Shown here in pieces: positions 17,758-26,553 of a stretch of DNA of 64,000 nucleotides; the stretch's first letter is position 1, and each line of letters opens with the position of its first letter. This DNA is from Sinorhizobium fredii USDA 257. Lineage in GTDB: Bacteria > Pseudomonadota > Alphaproteobacteria > Rhizobiales > Rhizobiaceae. A program made the position numbers and the translations under genes. Location of the stretch: assembly GCF_000265205.3 (NCBI RefSeq), contig NC_018000.1:5136001-5200000 (forward strand), given 5' to 3'. Below the pieces are notes generated by a model, which had not been told where the DNA came from, searched no databases, and was given only the letters and a program-made list of their open reading frames with translations.

Positions 17758-18693
17758 ATGGCCTATGCCGCACGCCATGATGGCCTGCCTGCAATTCGTC
17801 CGCCGCTGATGAGGCGCATCGCGGATGCCTCCGCGCCTTATCTTTACAGCGCACCGGCACTGATCCTGATCGTCGCTGTCATGCTCGTCCCACTCGTGCT
17901 CGGCGTCTCCTATGCCTTCCGCGACATCCAGCTCCTTAATCCTTTCTCGGGTGCTTTCGTCGGGCTCGATCATTTCCGGGCGCTGTCGCAGGATCAGGCA
18001 TTTTTCCGCTCGCTGCGCAATACCCTCTGGTGGACAGGTGCGTCCGTCCTCCTTCAGTTTGCCTTCGGCCTAGTCCTGGCTCTGCTGCTCGACAAGCCGT
18101 TTCGCGGCCGCGCCATCGCCCAGGCGCTCGTTTTCCTGCCCTGGGCGGTGCCGAGCTTCCTTGCCGGCCTCAACTGGGCCTGGCTCTTCAATCCCGTCGT
18201 CGGCCCGTTGCCGCACTGGCTCTACGCGCTCGGGCTGATGAGCCAGCCGGCCAACATCCTCTCCGATCCGCAGCTCGCCATGTGGGGGCCGATTATCGCC
18301 AATATCTGGTGGGGCATTCCCTTTTTCGCGATCACCCTGCTGGCCGCGCTGCAGGCGATCCCGCGCGACCTCTACGAAGCGGCGAGCATCGACGGAGCCG
18401 GAGCCTTCCAGCGCTTTCTATCGATCACGCTTCCCTTCCTGGCGCCGACGATCGCCATCACCATCCTCTTGCGCACCGTCTGGATTTCGAATTTCGCCGA
18501 TCTCATCATCGTCATGACCAATGGCGGCCCGGCCGACCGCACGCAGATCGTTGCGAGCTACATTTTCACTCAGGCATTCAAGCGGCTCGATTTTGGCTAC
18601 GCCTCGGCGATCGCCCTGGTGCTCCTGGCGCTGCTGCTGGCCTATTCGCTGCTGATCGTCATTCTGAGACAGTGGCTGTTGAGCAAGGATTGA
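17758..18693 (+). CDS. ABC transporter permease, MalF/UgpA type
   Basis: A 311-residue membrane protein with about six helices; helix 1 is at residues 30-55 (YLYSAPALILIVAVMLVPLV). The EAA loop reads EAASIDGAGAFQRFLSITLP. The start was set at the ATG 17758-17760, where AGGGGA is well placed; the open frame extends upstream without signal. It pairs with the permease at 18698. It begins 101 bases after the binding-protein stop, a normal gap in such operons where a stem can enrich the binding protein. Confidence 0.9.
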   Translation: MAYAARHDGLPAIRPPLMRRIADASAPYLYSAPALILIVAVMLVPLVLGVSYAFRDIQLLNPFSGAFVGLDHFRALSQDQAFFRSLRNTLWWTGASVLLQFAFGLVLALLLDKPFRGRAIAQALVFLPWAVPSFLAGLNWAWLFNPVVGPLPHWLYALGLMSQPANILSDPQLAMWGPIIANIWWGIPFFAITLLAALQAIPRDLYEAASIDGAGAFQRFLSITLPFLAPTIAITILLRTVWISNFADLIIVMTNGGPADRTQIVASYIFTQAFKRLDFGYASAIALVLLALLLAYSLLIVILRQWLLSKD

Positions 18694-18697
18694 ACCG

Positions 18698-19531
18698 TTG
18701 CGCGCCAAATCAGCCCTCCTCACCGTCGCGCACCGCATGGCCATCCTCGCCTATATCGCCTTTGCGCTCTTTCCGCTCTTCTGGCTGCTCAAGGTGGCGG
18801 TGACGCCCAACGACCTGCTCTATTCCGAAGGCATCCGCCTCTGGCCGTCGCGCGCCAGCCTCGACCATTTCGATTTCGTGCTGAGGCATAGCGCCTTCCC
18901 GGTCTTCTTCCGCAACAGCCTGATCGTCTCCGGGTCGACGGCAATCGTCGTGACGATCCTTGCCTCGCTTTCCGGCTATGCGCTGTCGCGCTTCCGCTTC
19001 CGCGGTAAATACTGGCTGGTGACGCTGATGCTGCTAACGCAGATGTTTCCGCTGGTGATGCTCGTCGCGCCGATCTTTAAGATCCTTTCGCCGCTCGGGC
19101 TGACCAACAGCCTGACCGGCCTCGTCATCGTCTACAGCGCCTTCAACGTGCCGTTCGCCACCTTCCTGATGCAGTCGTTCTTCGACGGCATTCCCAAGGA
19201 TCTGGAAGAGGCGGCGATGATCGACGGCGCCACGCAGTTCGTCGCCTTCCGCCAGATCATCCTGCCGTTGACGCTGCCGGGCATCGCCGCCACGCTCGGC
19301 TTCGTCTTCACCGCCGCCTGGAGCGAATTGCTCTTCTCGCTGATGCTGATCTCCGGCAACGAGCAGGCGACGTTCCCGGTTGGGCTTCTGTCCTTCGTCT
19401 CGAAATTCTCGGTCGACTTCGGTCAGATGATGGCCGCCGGCGTGCTGGCACTGATCCCGGCCTGCCTCTTTTTCCTGCTCATTCAACGCTATCTCGTCCA
19501 GGGCCTCACGGCCGGCGCGGTGAAAGGCTGA
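18698..19531 (+). CDS. ABC transporter permease, MalG/UgpE type
   Basis: A 277-residue membrane protein, six helices, EAA loop EEAAMIDGATQFVAFRQIILP near residues 168-188. The frame starts with TTG at 18698, four bases after the previous stop, with AAGGA 8 bases upstream; the next Met is 13 codons in (MAILAYIAFALFPLF) and is an alternative. It completes the channel of the importer. Confidence 0.88.
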   Translation: MRAKSALLTVAHRMAILAYIAFALFPLFWLLKVAVTPNDLLYSEGIRLWPSRASLDHFDFVLRHSAFPVFFRNSLIVSGSTAIVVTILASLSGYALSRFRFRGKYWLVTLMLLTQMFPLVMLVAPIFKILSPLGLTNSLTGLVIVYSAFNVPFATFLMQSFFDGIPKDLEEAAMIDGATQFVAFRQIILPLTLPGIAATLGFVFTAAWSELLFSLMLISGNEQATFPVGLLSFVSKFSVDFGQMMAAGVLALIPACLFFLLIQRYLVQGLTAGAVKG

Positions 19532-19537
19532 TTACCC

Positions 19538-20605
19538 ATGGCTTCCATCGACATCGCCAACATCCAGAAATCCTACGGCATCCACCCGGTCTTGCATGAT
19601 GTCGACCTCAAGATCCGCGATGGCGAATTCGTCGTGCTCGTCGGCCCGTCCGGCTGCGGCAAGTCGACACTGCTGCGGATGATCGCCGGGCTCGAAAGCG
19701 TGACCGCCGGCGAGATCCGCATTGCCGGCAAGCGGGTCAATGAGCTTGCGCCGAAGGACCGCGACATCGCCATGGTCTTCCAGTCCTATGCGCTTTATCC
19801 GCATATGTCGGTCGAAAAGAACATGAGCTACAGCCTCAGGCTTCGCAAGACGCCGAAGGAGAGGATCGCAACGGTGGTAACGGGTGCGGCTGCCAAGCTG
19901 GGCCTCGACCCCCTGCTGGAGCGCCGACCGAGAGCGCTATCCGGCGGCCAGCGGCAGCGCGTCGCCATGGGCCGCGCTATCGTGCGGCAGCCGAAAGCCT
20001 TCCTTTTCGACGAGCCGCTCTCCAACCTCGATGCCCGCCTGCGCGAGCAGATGCGCGCCGAGATCAAGAAGCTGCACAAGGATCTCGGCGCCACCTCCAT
20101 TTACGTGACGCATGATCAGATCGAGGCGATGACGCTTGCCGACCGCATCGTCGCCATGAATGCCGGCGTCGTTCAGCAGGTCGGCAGCCCCCTCGACCTC
20201 TATGATCGCCCCGCCAATCTCTTCGTCGCTGGTTTCATCGGATCGCCCGGCATGAACTTTTTCGCGGGCGCCTATCATGCCGGCGAAAGGCCGTTGTTCG
20301 AGATTGCCGACGAAATTAGCATTCCGCTCGACTCGCCCGCACCGGTTGCGAACAATGCCAAGGCGACGCTCGGCATCCGCCCGGAGCACATCGTGCTTGC
20401 CGGGCATGGGCCGGAGACACTGCTTGCGACCGTCGATCTGGTCGAGCCGACCGGCTTCGGCATCATCCTGCATCTCTCGCTCGGCCGCGCGGGCTTCAAG
20501 GCATTCACCAATGATCGCTCGTTTTTGACGGCCTCCGGTACGATCCCGGTCCACTTTCCCGCGCACAATCTGCATTTCTTCGACGGCGAGGGTAACCGCG
20601 TCTGA
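19538..20605 (+). CDS. ABC transporter ATP-binding protein, MalK/UgpC type
   Basis: A 355-residue ATPase with Walker A GPSGCGKST, Q-loop FQSYALYPH, signature LSGGQRQR, Walker B AFLFDEPLSNLDA and switch His VTHDQ. Residues from about 240 form the MalK-type TOBE/OB regulatory domain (TLGIRPEHIVLAG). It closes the operon that starts with the GntR gene; six bases separate it from the permease. Confidence 0.92.
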   Translation: MASIDIANIQKSYGIHPVLHDVDLKIRDGEFVVLVGPSGCGKSTLLRMIAGLESVTAGEIRIAGKRVNELAPKDRDIAMVFQSYALYPHMSVEKNMSYSLRLRKTPKERIATVVTGAAAKLGLDPLLERRPRALSGGQRQRVAMGRAIVRQPKAFLFDEPLSNLDARLREQMRAEIKKLHKDLGATSIYVTHDQIEAMTLADRIVAMNAGVVQQVGSPLDLYDRPANLFVAGFIGSPGMNFFAGAYHAGERPLFEIADEISIPLDSPAPVANNAKATLGIRPEHIVLAGHGPETLLATVDLVEPTGFGIILHLSLGRAGFKAFTNDRSFLTASGTIPVHFPAHNLHFFDGEGNRV

Positions 20606-20816
20606 CGCAGCGTCGGCACGGCGGCGGGGAGAGGCCCGCCCCGACCGCCTACCCGGAAGGAGCAATTGACTTCTTTCCGGCGAGGACTAGCTTCTTTTCT
20701 GTCGCAAGTATCAACCGCCCCGGTGCGCCATTCCTTTAAGTGAAGCAAAAACCGCCAAAGCCATGATTTGACGACACTCTTCCTTGCGCCGCGCCGGGCG
20801 AAACTGGGGAAGTATG

Positions 20817-21203
20817 ATGCGAATTGCTGTTGTTGCCCTATGTTTTTCGGCACTCTTTCTCTGTCCGGTTGCCGGCCATGCCCAGGAGGGCGATGCTGAC
20901 GCCGGAGCCACCGTCTTCAAGAAATGCACCGCCTGCCACGTCGTCGACAAGGACCAGAACAAGGTCGGGCCGTCGCTCATGGGTGTCATCGGCAGGACTG
21001 CCGGCACTCATGCGGACTTTAAGTATTCACAAGCCATGGTCGAGGCGGGTAAGGGCGGGCTCGTCTGGGACGAGGCGACTTTGAGCGACTATCTCCGCAA
21101 TCCGAAGGCGAAGATCAAAGGCACAAAAATGGTCTTTCCCGGGCTCAAGAAGGACGAGGAGATCGCCAACGTGATCGCCTATCTCAAGCAACACCCCAAA
21201 TAG
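20817..21203 (+). CDS. Periplasmic class I cytochrome c
   Basis: A 128-residue precursor with a signal peptide of about 22 residues (RIAVVALCFSALFLCPVAGH). The heme site is Cys37-Thr-Ala-Cys40-His41 (KCTACH) and the sixth ligand is probably Met105 in KGTKMVFPG, as in cytochromes c2/c550. GGGGA sits 6 bases before the second ATG of an ATG-ATG pair, hence the start at 20817. It lies upstream of the cox operon in the same direction and is likely an electron donor to that oxidase. Confidence 0.88.
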   Translation: MRIAVVALCFSALFLCPVAGHAQEGDADAGATVFKKCTACHVVDKDQNKVGPSLMGVIGRTAGTHADFKYSQAMVEAGKGGLVWDEATLSDYLRNPKAKIKGTKMVFPGLKKDEEIANVIAYLKQHPK

Positions 21204-21208
21204 GAGCA

Positions 21209-21229
21209 TCCCTCGGGAAGAGGGATTTT
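21209..21229 (+). terminator. Weak intrinsic terminator after cytochrome c
   Basis: Stem TCCCTC/GAGGGA with a five-base loop, then four T. It starts 6 bases after the cytochrome c stop codon. The stem is short, so read-through into the cox genes is likely. Confidence 0.45.
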
Positions 21230-21246
21230 CACGTCTTTCCGATGAT

Positions 21247-21275
21247 TTGCCAGTATTATCCGTTCGTGCAATAAT
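21247..21275 (+). promoter_or_regulatory. Candidate promoter for the cox operon
   Basis: TTGCCA, 17 bases, then AATAAT, ending 65 bases before the first oxidase gene and after the weak terminator. Hexamer match is moderate; included as a candidate only. Confidence 0.3.
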
Positions 21276-21340
21276 TCTGATCGGAACGCTGCGGATTGTG
21301 TATTCGTCTCACGGCTGATCACGGCGGGGAGGGACAGAAA

Positions 21341-22183
21341 ATGGCGGTTGTAGTGGCTCTGGTTCTGTTGGCCGCCGGATCAGTGTTGTTCCATTTGTTG
21401 AGTCCTTGGTGGTGGACCCCTATCGCCTCCAACTGGAATTACATCGACAATACCATCATCATAACCTTCTGGATCACCGGCATTGCCTTTACCGCCGTGG
21501 TCCTGTTCATGGCCTATTGCGTTCTGCGGTTTCGCCATCGACCCGGCAACACTGCCGCCTATGAACCCGAAAACAGGAAACTCGAAGGCTGGCTGGCAAC
21601 GAGCACCACGCTTGGCGTCGCCGCGATGTTGGCGCCCGGTCTGTTCGTCTGGAACCAGTTCATCACCGTCCCGCAGGGCGCTTCCGAAGTGGAGGTGATC
21701 GGCCAGCAATGGCTCTGGAGCTTCCGGCTTCCCGGCGCCGACGGGCGGCTAGGCACGAGCGAGACACGCGACATCACCCCCGAAAACACGCTCGGCCTCA
21801 ACCGGAATGACGCAGCCAGCCTCGACGATCTGATCATCGAGGGCGGCGAGCTTCACCTTCCCATCGGCAAGCCGGTCAAGGTGCTGCTCCGCTCCGTCGA
21901 TGTCCTGCACGACTTCTACGTGCCGGAATTCCGCGCCAAGATGGATATGATCCCTGGCATGGTGACCTATTTCTGGCTCACCCCGACGCGCACGGGAACC
22001 TTCGAAATCCTTTGCGCGGAGCTCTGCGGCGTCGGCCACCCGCAGATGCGGGGTACCGTCGTCGTCGACACCGAAGAAGACTATCAGGCCTGGCTCGCCG
22101 AGCAGCAGAGTTTTTCGCAACTATCCGCATCGTCCGAAACAAGCCCGGCGGCGACCGCGATCACCGCCGCAGCAGCGCAGTAA
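21341..22183 (+). CDS. coxM: Cytochrome c oxidase subunit II (alternative aa3-type, CoxM)
   Basis: A 280-residue subunit with two N-terminal helices (about residues 3-22 and 38-60) and a periplasmic cupredoxin domain. The CuA ligands are visible: the His of VDVLHDFYVPEFR and the cluster CAELCGVGHPQM containing two Cys, Glu, His and Met. There is no C-terminal heme-c domain. The ATG at 21341 follows GGGGAGGG. Gene order II-I-III-III matches the coxMNOP alternative oxidase described in Bradyrhizobium, hence the names. It accepts electrons from cytochrome c, probably the one encoded just upstream. Confidence 0.9.
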   Translation: MAVVVALVLLAAGSVLFHLLSPWWWTPIASNWNYIDNTIIITFWITGIAFTAVVLFMAYCVLRFRHRPGNTAAYEPENRKLEGWLATSTTLGVAAMLAPGLFVWNQFITVPQGASEVEVIGQQWLWSFRLPGADGRLGTSETRDITPENTLGLNRNDAASLDDLIIEGGELHLPIGKPVKVLLRSVDVLHDFYVPEFRAKMDMIPGMVTYFWLTPTRTGTFEILCAELCGVGHPQMRGTVVVDTEEDYQAWLAEQQSFSQLSASSETSPAATAITAAAAQ

Positions 22184-22218
22184 GGGGGCGCCGCTGAGTA
22201 GCAAACCTGGGAGGACAT

Positions 22219-24000
22219 ATGATGGTCGACGTCCGGTCCGGTATTGGCGAGGCGCTTCCGCCTCCCGAAGTCGAGGATGTTGAACTGTATCATCCGCATA
22301 GCTGGTGGACGCGCTACGTCTTCAGCCAGGATGCGAAGATCATCGCTATTCAATATGCGACGACGGCGATCGCCATTGGCATGGTGGCGCTGGTGCTCTC
22401 CTGGCTGATGCGCCTGCAGCTCGGCTTTCCGGGCACATTTGAACTGATCGACGCCGAGGCCTACTACCAGTACATCACCATGCACGGCATGATCATGGTG
22501 ATCTACCTGTTGACCGCGCTCTTCCTCGGCGGCTTCGGCAATTACCTCATTCCGCTGATGGTCGGCGCCCGGGATATGGTGTTCCCCTACGCCAACATGC
22601 TCAGCTACTGGATCTACCTGCTCGCCGTGCTGGTCCTGGTCGCCAGCTTCTTCGCCCCCGGCGGGCCGACCGGCGCCGGCTGGACCCTCTATCCGCCGCA
22701 GGCGGTTCTCTCCGGCACACCGGGCGGCAAGGATTGGGGCATCATCCTGATGCTCTCGTCGCTGATCATCTTCATCATCGGCTTCACCATGGGCGGTCTC
22801 AACTATGTCGTCACCGTGCTCCAGGGCCGCGCGCGCGGCATGACGCTGATGCGCCTGCCGCTGACCGTCTGGGGCATCTTCACGGCGACGGTAATGGCGC
22901 TGCTCGCCTTCCCCGCCCTTTTCGTCGCCTGCGTCATGATGCTCTTCGACCGGCTGCTCGGCACAAGCTTCTTCATGCCGGCGATCGTCGAAATGGGCGA
23001 ACAGCTGCAACATGGCGGCGGCAGTCCGATCCTCTTCCAGCACCTCTTCTGGTTCTTCGGCCACCCTGAGGTTTATATCGTCGCCCTGCCCGCCTTCGGC
23101 ATCGTGTCCGATCTCATCAGCACTCATGCGCGCAAGAACATCTTCGGCTACCGCATGATGGTCTGGGCGATCGTCATCATCGGCGGCCTCTCCTTCATCG
23201 TCTGGGCCCACCACATGTATGTCAGCGGGATGAACCCCTATTTCGGTTTCTTCTTCGCCACCACGACGCTGATCATCGCGGTACCGACGGCGATCAAGGT
23301 CTACAACTGGGTGCTCACCCTCTGGCGCGGCAACATCCACCTGACCCTGCCGATGCTCTTCGCGCTCGCCTTCATCGTCACCTTCGTCAATGGCGGATTG
23401 ACGGGGCTCTTCCTCGGCAATGTCGTCGTCGACGTGCCGCTCTCCGACACCATGTTCGTCGTCGCGCATTTCCACATGGTCATGGGCGTTGCGCCGATCA
23501 TGGTCATCTTCGGCGCGATCTATCACTGGTACCCGAAGATCACCGGACGCATGCTCAACGAAGTGCTCGGCCAGATTCACTTCTGGGTCACCTTCATCGG
23601 CGCCTATGCGATCTTCTTTCCGATGCACTATGTGGGTCTCGTCGGCGTGCCGCGCCGCTACTACGAACTGGGAGAGATGGCGTTCGTGGCGGACTCCGTC
23701 CACACCCTCAACGCCTTCATCAGCGTCATGGCGCTGGTCGTCGGCGCAGCGCAGATCGTCTTCCTCTTCAATCTCGCCTGGAGCGTGCGGCACGGCCGGG
23801 AGGCCGGCGGCAATCCCTGGCGGGCGACGACGCTCGAGTGGCAGACGCCCGAAACGCCGCCATCACACGGCAACTGGGGTAAGGAACTGCCCGTCGTCTA
23901 TCGCTGGGCCTACGATTACAGCGTCCCGGGTGCGCCCGAGGATTTCATCCCGCAGAACCAGGCGACGCCGGGCCTCGTCACCCATGAGGCGGCCTCATGA
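22219..24000 (+). CDS. coxN: Cytochrome c oxidase subunit I (CoxN)
   Basis: A 593-residue, about 12-helix heme-copper oxidase subunit. Key residues: heme a His in YITMHGMIM, CuB His-Tyr in WFFGHPEVYIVALP (also the proton-channel Glu of A1-type enzymes), CuB His pair in VWAHHMY, and the heme ligands in VVAHFHMVMG. The D-channel stretch reads ARDMVFPYANMLSYW: the entry Asp and first Asn are kept, while the second Asn of the usual NN pair is Met. The C terminus extends past the last helix. It binds heme a, heme a3 and CuB and reduces oxygen in the inner membrane. Confidence 0.93.
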   Translation: MMVDVRSGIGEALPPPEVEDVELYHPHSWWTRYVFSQDAKIIAIQYATTAIAIGMVALVLSWLMRLQLGFPGTFELIDAEAYYQYITMHGMIMVIYLLTALFLGGFGNYLIPLMVGARDMVFPYANMLSYWIYLLAVLVLVASFFAPGGPTGAGWTLYPPQAVLSGTPGGKDWGIILMLSSLIIFIIGFTMGGLNYVVTVLQGRARGMTLMRLPLTVWGIFTATVMALLAFPALFVACVMMLFDRLLGTSFFMPAIVEMGEQLQHGGGSPILFQHLFWFFGHPEVYIVALPAFGIVSDLISTHARKNIFGYRMMVWAIVIIGGLSFIVWAHHMYVSGMNPYFGFFFATTTLIIAVPTAIKVYNWVLTLWRGNIHLTLPMLFALAFIVTFVNGGLTGLFLGNVVVDVPLSDTMFVVAHFHMVMGVAPIMVIFGAIYHWYPKITGRMLNEVLGQIHFWVTFIGAYAIFFPMHYVGLVGVPRRYYELGEMAFVADSVHTLNAFISVMALVVGAAQIVFLFNLAWSVRHGREAGGNPWRATTLEWQTPETPPSHGNWGKELPVVYRWAYDYSVPGAPEDFIPQNQATPGLVTHEAAS

Positions 24001-24695
24001 GCGTCGCTCTAATCTTCCTCATGCTAGTCGCTGCCGTCATCGTCTGGTGGCTCGCCCAGCAGCGGCTGGCGTCGCGTCCCTGGCTCGAGGTCGGTCATGT
24101 CTACGACCGCCGGAGCGGCGCGCCGTTGCCGGCTTCAAAAATCGGTCTGGGCGTCTTCCTCGGCGTCGTCGGGGCGCTGTTCTCGCTTGCCATCAGCGCC
24201 TATTTCATGCGCATGGCCTCCTCCGACTGGGGGTCGCTGCCGCTGCCTGGTCTCCTCTGGGTCAACACGGGCATACTTGCCGTCGGCAGCGTTACCCTGC
24301 ACGGGGCAAAGGTGGAGGCGGGGCGGCGCGATGACGAGGCGACCCGAACCGACCTGCTTGCCGCCCTGGCGGCAGGTCTCGCCTTCCTGGTGGGGCAACT
24401 TTTCGCCTGGCGCGAGCTGACCTCTGCCGGTTACCTTCTCGCCGGAAATCCCGCCAACAGCTTCTTCTATCTGCTGACCGGCATGCACGGCCTGCACATT
24501 GTCGGCGGACTTGTCGCGCTCGGCCGGCTCACGGTCCGCGCCTGGGGCGGGCCGCTGGACCGCAGAATGCGCCTGACGGTCGAGCTCTGCGCCATCTACT
24601 GGCATTTCATGCTGTTCGTCTGGCTGGTGCTCTTCGCGCTCTTTTCCGGCTGGGCCAGCGACGTCGTCGATTTCTGCCGCCAACTGCTGACATAG
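23997..24695 (+). CDS. coxO: Cytochrome c oxidase subunit III homologue (CoxO)
   Basis: A 232-residue membrane protein, about seven helices, overlapping subunit I by ATGA (23997-24000). The subunit III signature is in the C-terminal half: GQLFAWRELTSAGY, then TGMHGLHIVGG and IYWHFMLFVWLVLFAL. The N-terminal third (residues 1-75) is less conserved, as in the CoxO proteins that occur with a second subunit III. It probably stabilises the oxidase and its proton uptake. Confidence 0.85.
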   Translation: MSVALIFLMLVAAVIVWWLAQQRLASRPWLEVGHVYDRRSGAPLPASKIGLGVFLGVVGALFSLAISAYFMRMASSDWGSLPLPGLLWVNTGILAVGSVTLHGAKVEAGRRDDEATRTDLLAALAAGLAFLVGQLFAWRELTSAGYLLAGNPANSFFYLLTGMHGLHIVGGLVALGRLTVRAWGGPLDRRMRLTVELCAIYWHFMLFVWLVLFALFSGWASDVVDFCRQLLT

Positions 24696-24707
24696 GAACC
24701 GCTGACA

Positions 24708-25430
24708 ATGTCTGCCCCGATCAAGACCCCCGCAGCAGAAACGCTTCCCCACCGGGCCGGTCTGGCTGGGCTGGCGTCGGACTGGGCCTCGGACCAACGC
24801 ACCTTCAAGAACGTCTCCTGGGGAAAGGCCATGATGTGGATCTTTCTCTTGAGCGACACCTTCGTCTTCGGCTGCTTCCTGCTCGCCTACATGGCGGCGC
24901 GCATGTCCACGATCGTTCCCTGGCCGAATCCGAGCGAGGTCTTCGCCCTTGAGATTGCCGGAACGCATATGCCGCTGATCCTGATTGCGATCATGACCTT
25001 CGTTCTCATCTCCTCGAGCGGCACCATGGCAATGGCCGTCAACTGCGGCTATCGCCGCGATCGGAGGAAGACCGCAATTCTCATGCTGGTCACGGCGCTA
25101 TTCGGCGCCACCTTTGTGGGCATGCAGGCATTCGAGTGGTCGAAGCTGATCGCCGAAGGCGTGCGTCCCTGGGGCAATCCCTGGGGAGCGGCGCAATTCG
25201 GCTCCTCCTTCTTCATGATTACCGGTTTTCACGGCACCCATGTCACGTTCGGCGTGATCTTCCTGCTGATCGTGGCGCGCAAGATCTGGCGCGGTGATTT
25301 CGACACGGAGCGGCGCGGCTTCTTCACCAGCCGCAAGGGCCGCTACGAGATCGTCGAGATCACCGGTCTCTACTGGCACTTCGTCGATCTGGTCTGGGTT
25401 TTCATCTTCGCATTCTTCTATCTCTGGTGA
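24708..25430 (+). CDS. coxP: Cytochrome c oxidase subunit III (CoxP)
   Basis: A 240-residue subunit III with the conserved runs WIFLLSDTFVFG (residues 44-55), GATFVGMQAFEWSKLI, TGFHGTHVTFGVI and GLYWHFVDLVWVFIF at the C-terminal end. It has a hydrophilic N terminus of about 40 residues. It starts 12 bases after coxO. The tandem of two subunit III genes distinguishes this operon from the main aa3 oxidase operon. Confidence 0.9.
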   Translation: MSAPIKTPAAETLPHRAGLAGLASDWASDQRTFKNVSWGKAMMWIFLLSDTFVFGCFLLAYMAARMSTIVPWPNPSEVFALEIAGTHMPLILIAIMTFVLISSSGTMAMAVNCGYRRDRRKTAILMLVTALFGATFVGMQAFEWSKLIAEGVRPWGNPWGAAQFGSSFFMITGFHGTHVTFGVIFLLIVARKIWRGDFDTERRGFFTSRKGRYEIVEITGLYWHFVDLVWVFIFAFFYLW

Positions 25431-25440
25431 GGAGGGCACC

Positions 25441-25797
25441 ATGGCTCATGCCGAGGCACATGCCGCACAACATGTGGCACAGGCGGAACACCAACAGCAC
25501 CCGATCAAGCTCTACCTCCTGGTCTGGGGGCTGCTGTTCGTGCTCAGCGCCTTTTCCTACCTGGTCGATTATTTCGGTCTGCAGGGATATCTGCGCTGGT
25601 CGCTGATCCTGATCTTCATGATGCTGAAGGCGGGGCTGATCGTCGCGGTGTTCATGCATATGGCCTGGGAGCGGCTCGCGCTGACCTACGCTATCCTGCT
25701 GCCGCCACTGCTGGTCCTCGTGTTCGTGGCGCTGATGGTATCGGAGTCGAACTACATTCTTTTCACACGCCTCGCCTTCTTCGGCACCGGGCCTTGA
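25441..25797 (+). CDS. Cytochrome c oxidase subunit IV-type protein
   Basis: A 118-residue protein with a His/Ala-rich N terminus (HAEAHAAQHVAQAEHQQH) and three helices from residue 24 on (LYLLVWGLLFVLSAFSYLV; LILIFMMLKAGLIVAVFMHM; LLPPLLVLVFVALMV). The WGLLF and LKAGLIVAVFMHM segments mark the bacterial COX4/caa3 subunit IV family. GAGG precedes the ATG at 25441. It is the last gene of the oxidase operon. The nine His residues near the N terminus might bind metal, but that is speculation. Confidence 0.8.
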   Translation: MAHAEAHAAQHVAQAEHQQHPIKLYLLVWGLLFVLSAFSYLVDYFGLQGYLRWSLILIFMMLKAGLIVAVFMHMAWERLALTYAILLPPLLVLVFVALMVSESNYILFTRLAFFGTGP

Positions 25798-26000
25798 CCA
25801 GGAAACAGAGGCTGTCGCGCGCTCGATGCCTTCCTTCTGTCAAAGGCGAACGGGAAAAGAAAAGAGGGCGTTCCTGACCAGCGCAGACGGCTTGAGCTGC
25901 GTGAAAGCGGGTCAAATCACTGATTCTTACGTGAGTGACTGAAAATTCATCGCCATGCGGTAGCAGTTTCGGTGGCACTCACTTGCAGATTAAATCGGCA

Positions 26001-26030
26001 AAAACTATTTACTAAGTAAGAAATAATAAA
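26001..26030. promoter_or_regulatory. AT-rich motif upstream of the Rrf2 gene
   Basis: AAAACTATTTACTAAG followed by TAAGAAATAATAAA, 60 to 90 bases before the Rrf2 start. The nonamer TTTACTAAG (26008-26016) recurs before ssuA (34075-34083). It is a candidate operator or promoter for autoregulation. The rest of 25798-26090 shows no gene. Confidence 0.4.
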
Positions 26031-26090
26031 CGTCCGTTCCTTGTGCGCGCCATCCGGCACGTGCGCGACGGACACTATCCGAGTCCCACA

Positions 26091-26546
26091 ATGCTTACGA
26101 AAAAAGGCAAGTACGGATTGAAGGCGCTTGTTGATCTGGCGCGCCTTGGTCCTGGAGAAACCGCGTTCGTGACGGAGATTGCGACACGCAACAATATCCC
26201 GAAAAAGTTCCTCGACACGATCCTCCTGGAATTGCGCAACACCGGCATCCTGCGCTCGAAGAAAGGTCCCAACGGCGGCTATTCTTTGTCGAAGCCCGCC
26301 TCGGAGATAATGATCGGCCAGGTCATTCGCGCGCTTGACGGGCCACTCGCTCCCATCCGCTGTGCGAGCCGGACGGCCTTCGAGGCGTGCGACGATTGCA
26401 ACGATCCGGTCGGCTGTCAGGTGCGCCTCTCGATGACCGAGGTTCGAGACGCGATCGCCACCATCCTCGACAATATGACGCTCGCGCAGTTCGTCTCCAA
26501 GGAGCGGGCGAAGACCGTCGAGGAAGCGCTTATCGCCGGCGAATAG
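26091..26546 (+). CDS. Rrf2-family transcriptional regulator
   Basis: A 151-residue regulator. The winged helix is at residues 1-70 (LTKKGKYGLKALVDLA; IPKKFLDTILLELRNTGIL; GPNGGYSLSKP). Four cysteines, Cys91, Cys100, Cys103 and Cys109, lie in the loop where IscR-type members bind an iron-sulfur cluster, but the spacing differs from IscR. The start at 26091 begins at the canonical MLTKKGKYG. It faces the SfnB-like gene tail to tail, 7 bases apart, beside sulfonate genes; a role in sensing sulfur (or iron) supply, like CymR, is a reasonable inference. Confidence 0.87.
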   Translation: MLTKKGKYGLKALVDLARLGPGETAFVTEIATRNNIPKKFLDTILLELRNTGILRSKKGPNGGYSLSKPASEIMIGQVIRALDGPLAPIRCASRTAFEACDDCNDPVGCQVRLSMTEVRDAIATILDNMTLAQFVSKERAKTVEEALIAGE

Positions 26547-26553
26547 GCTGACC

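Noticed and set aside
20666..20693. Promoter TTGACT-N16-TAGCTT before cytochrome c
   Set aside because: Over 120 bases from the start codon with a weak -10; not strong enough to list as a feature.
22084..23793. 569-codon minus-strand frame
   Set aside because: Antisense of cytochrome oxidase subunit I; His/Asp/Glu-rich shadow.
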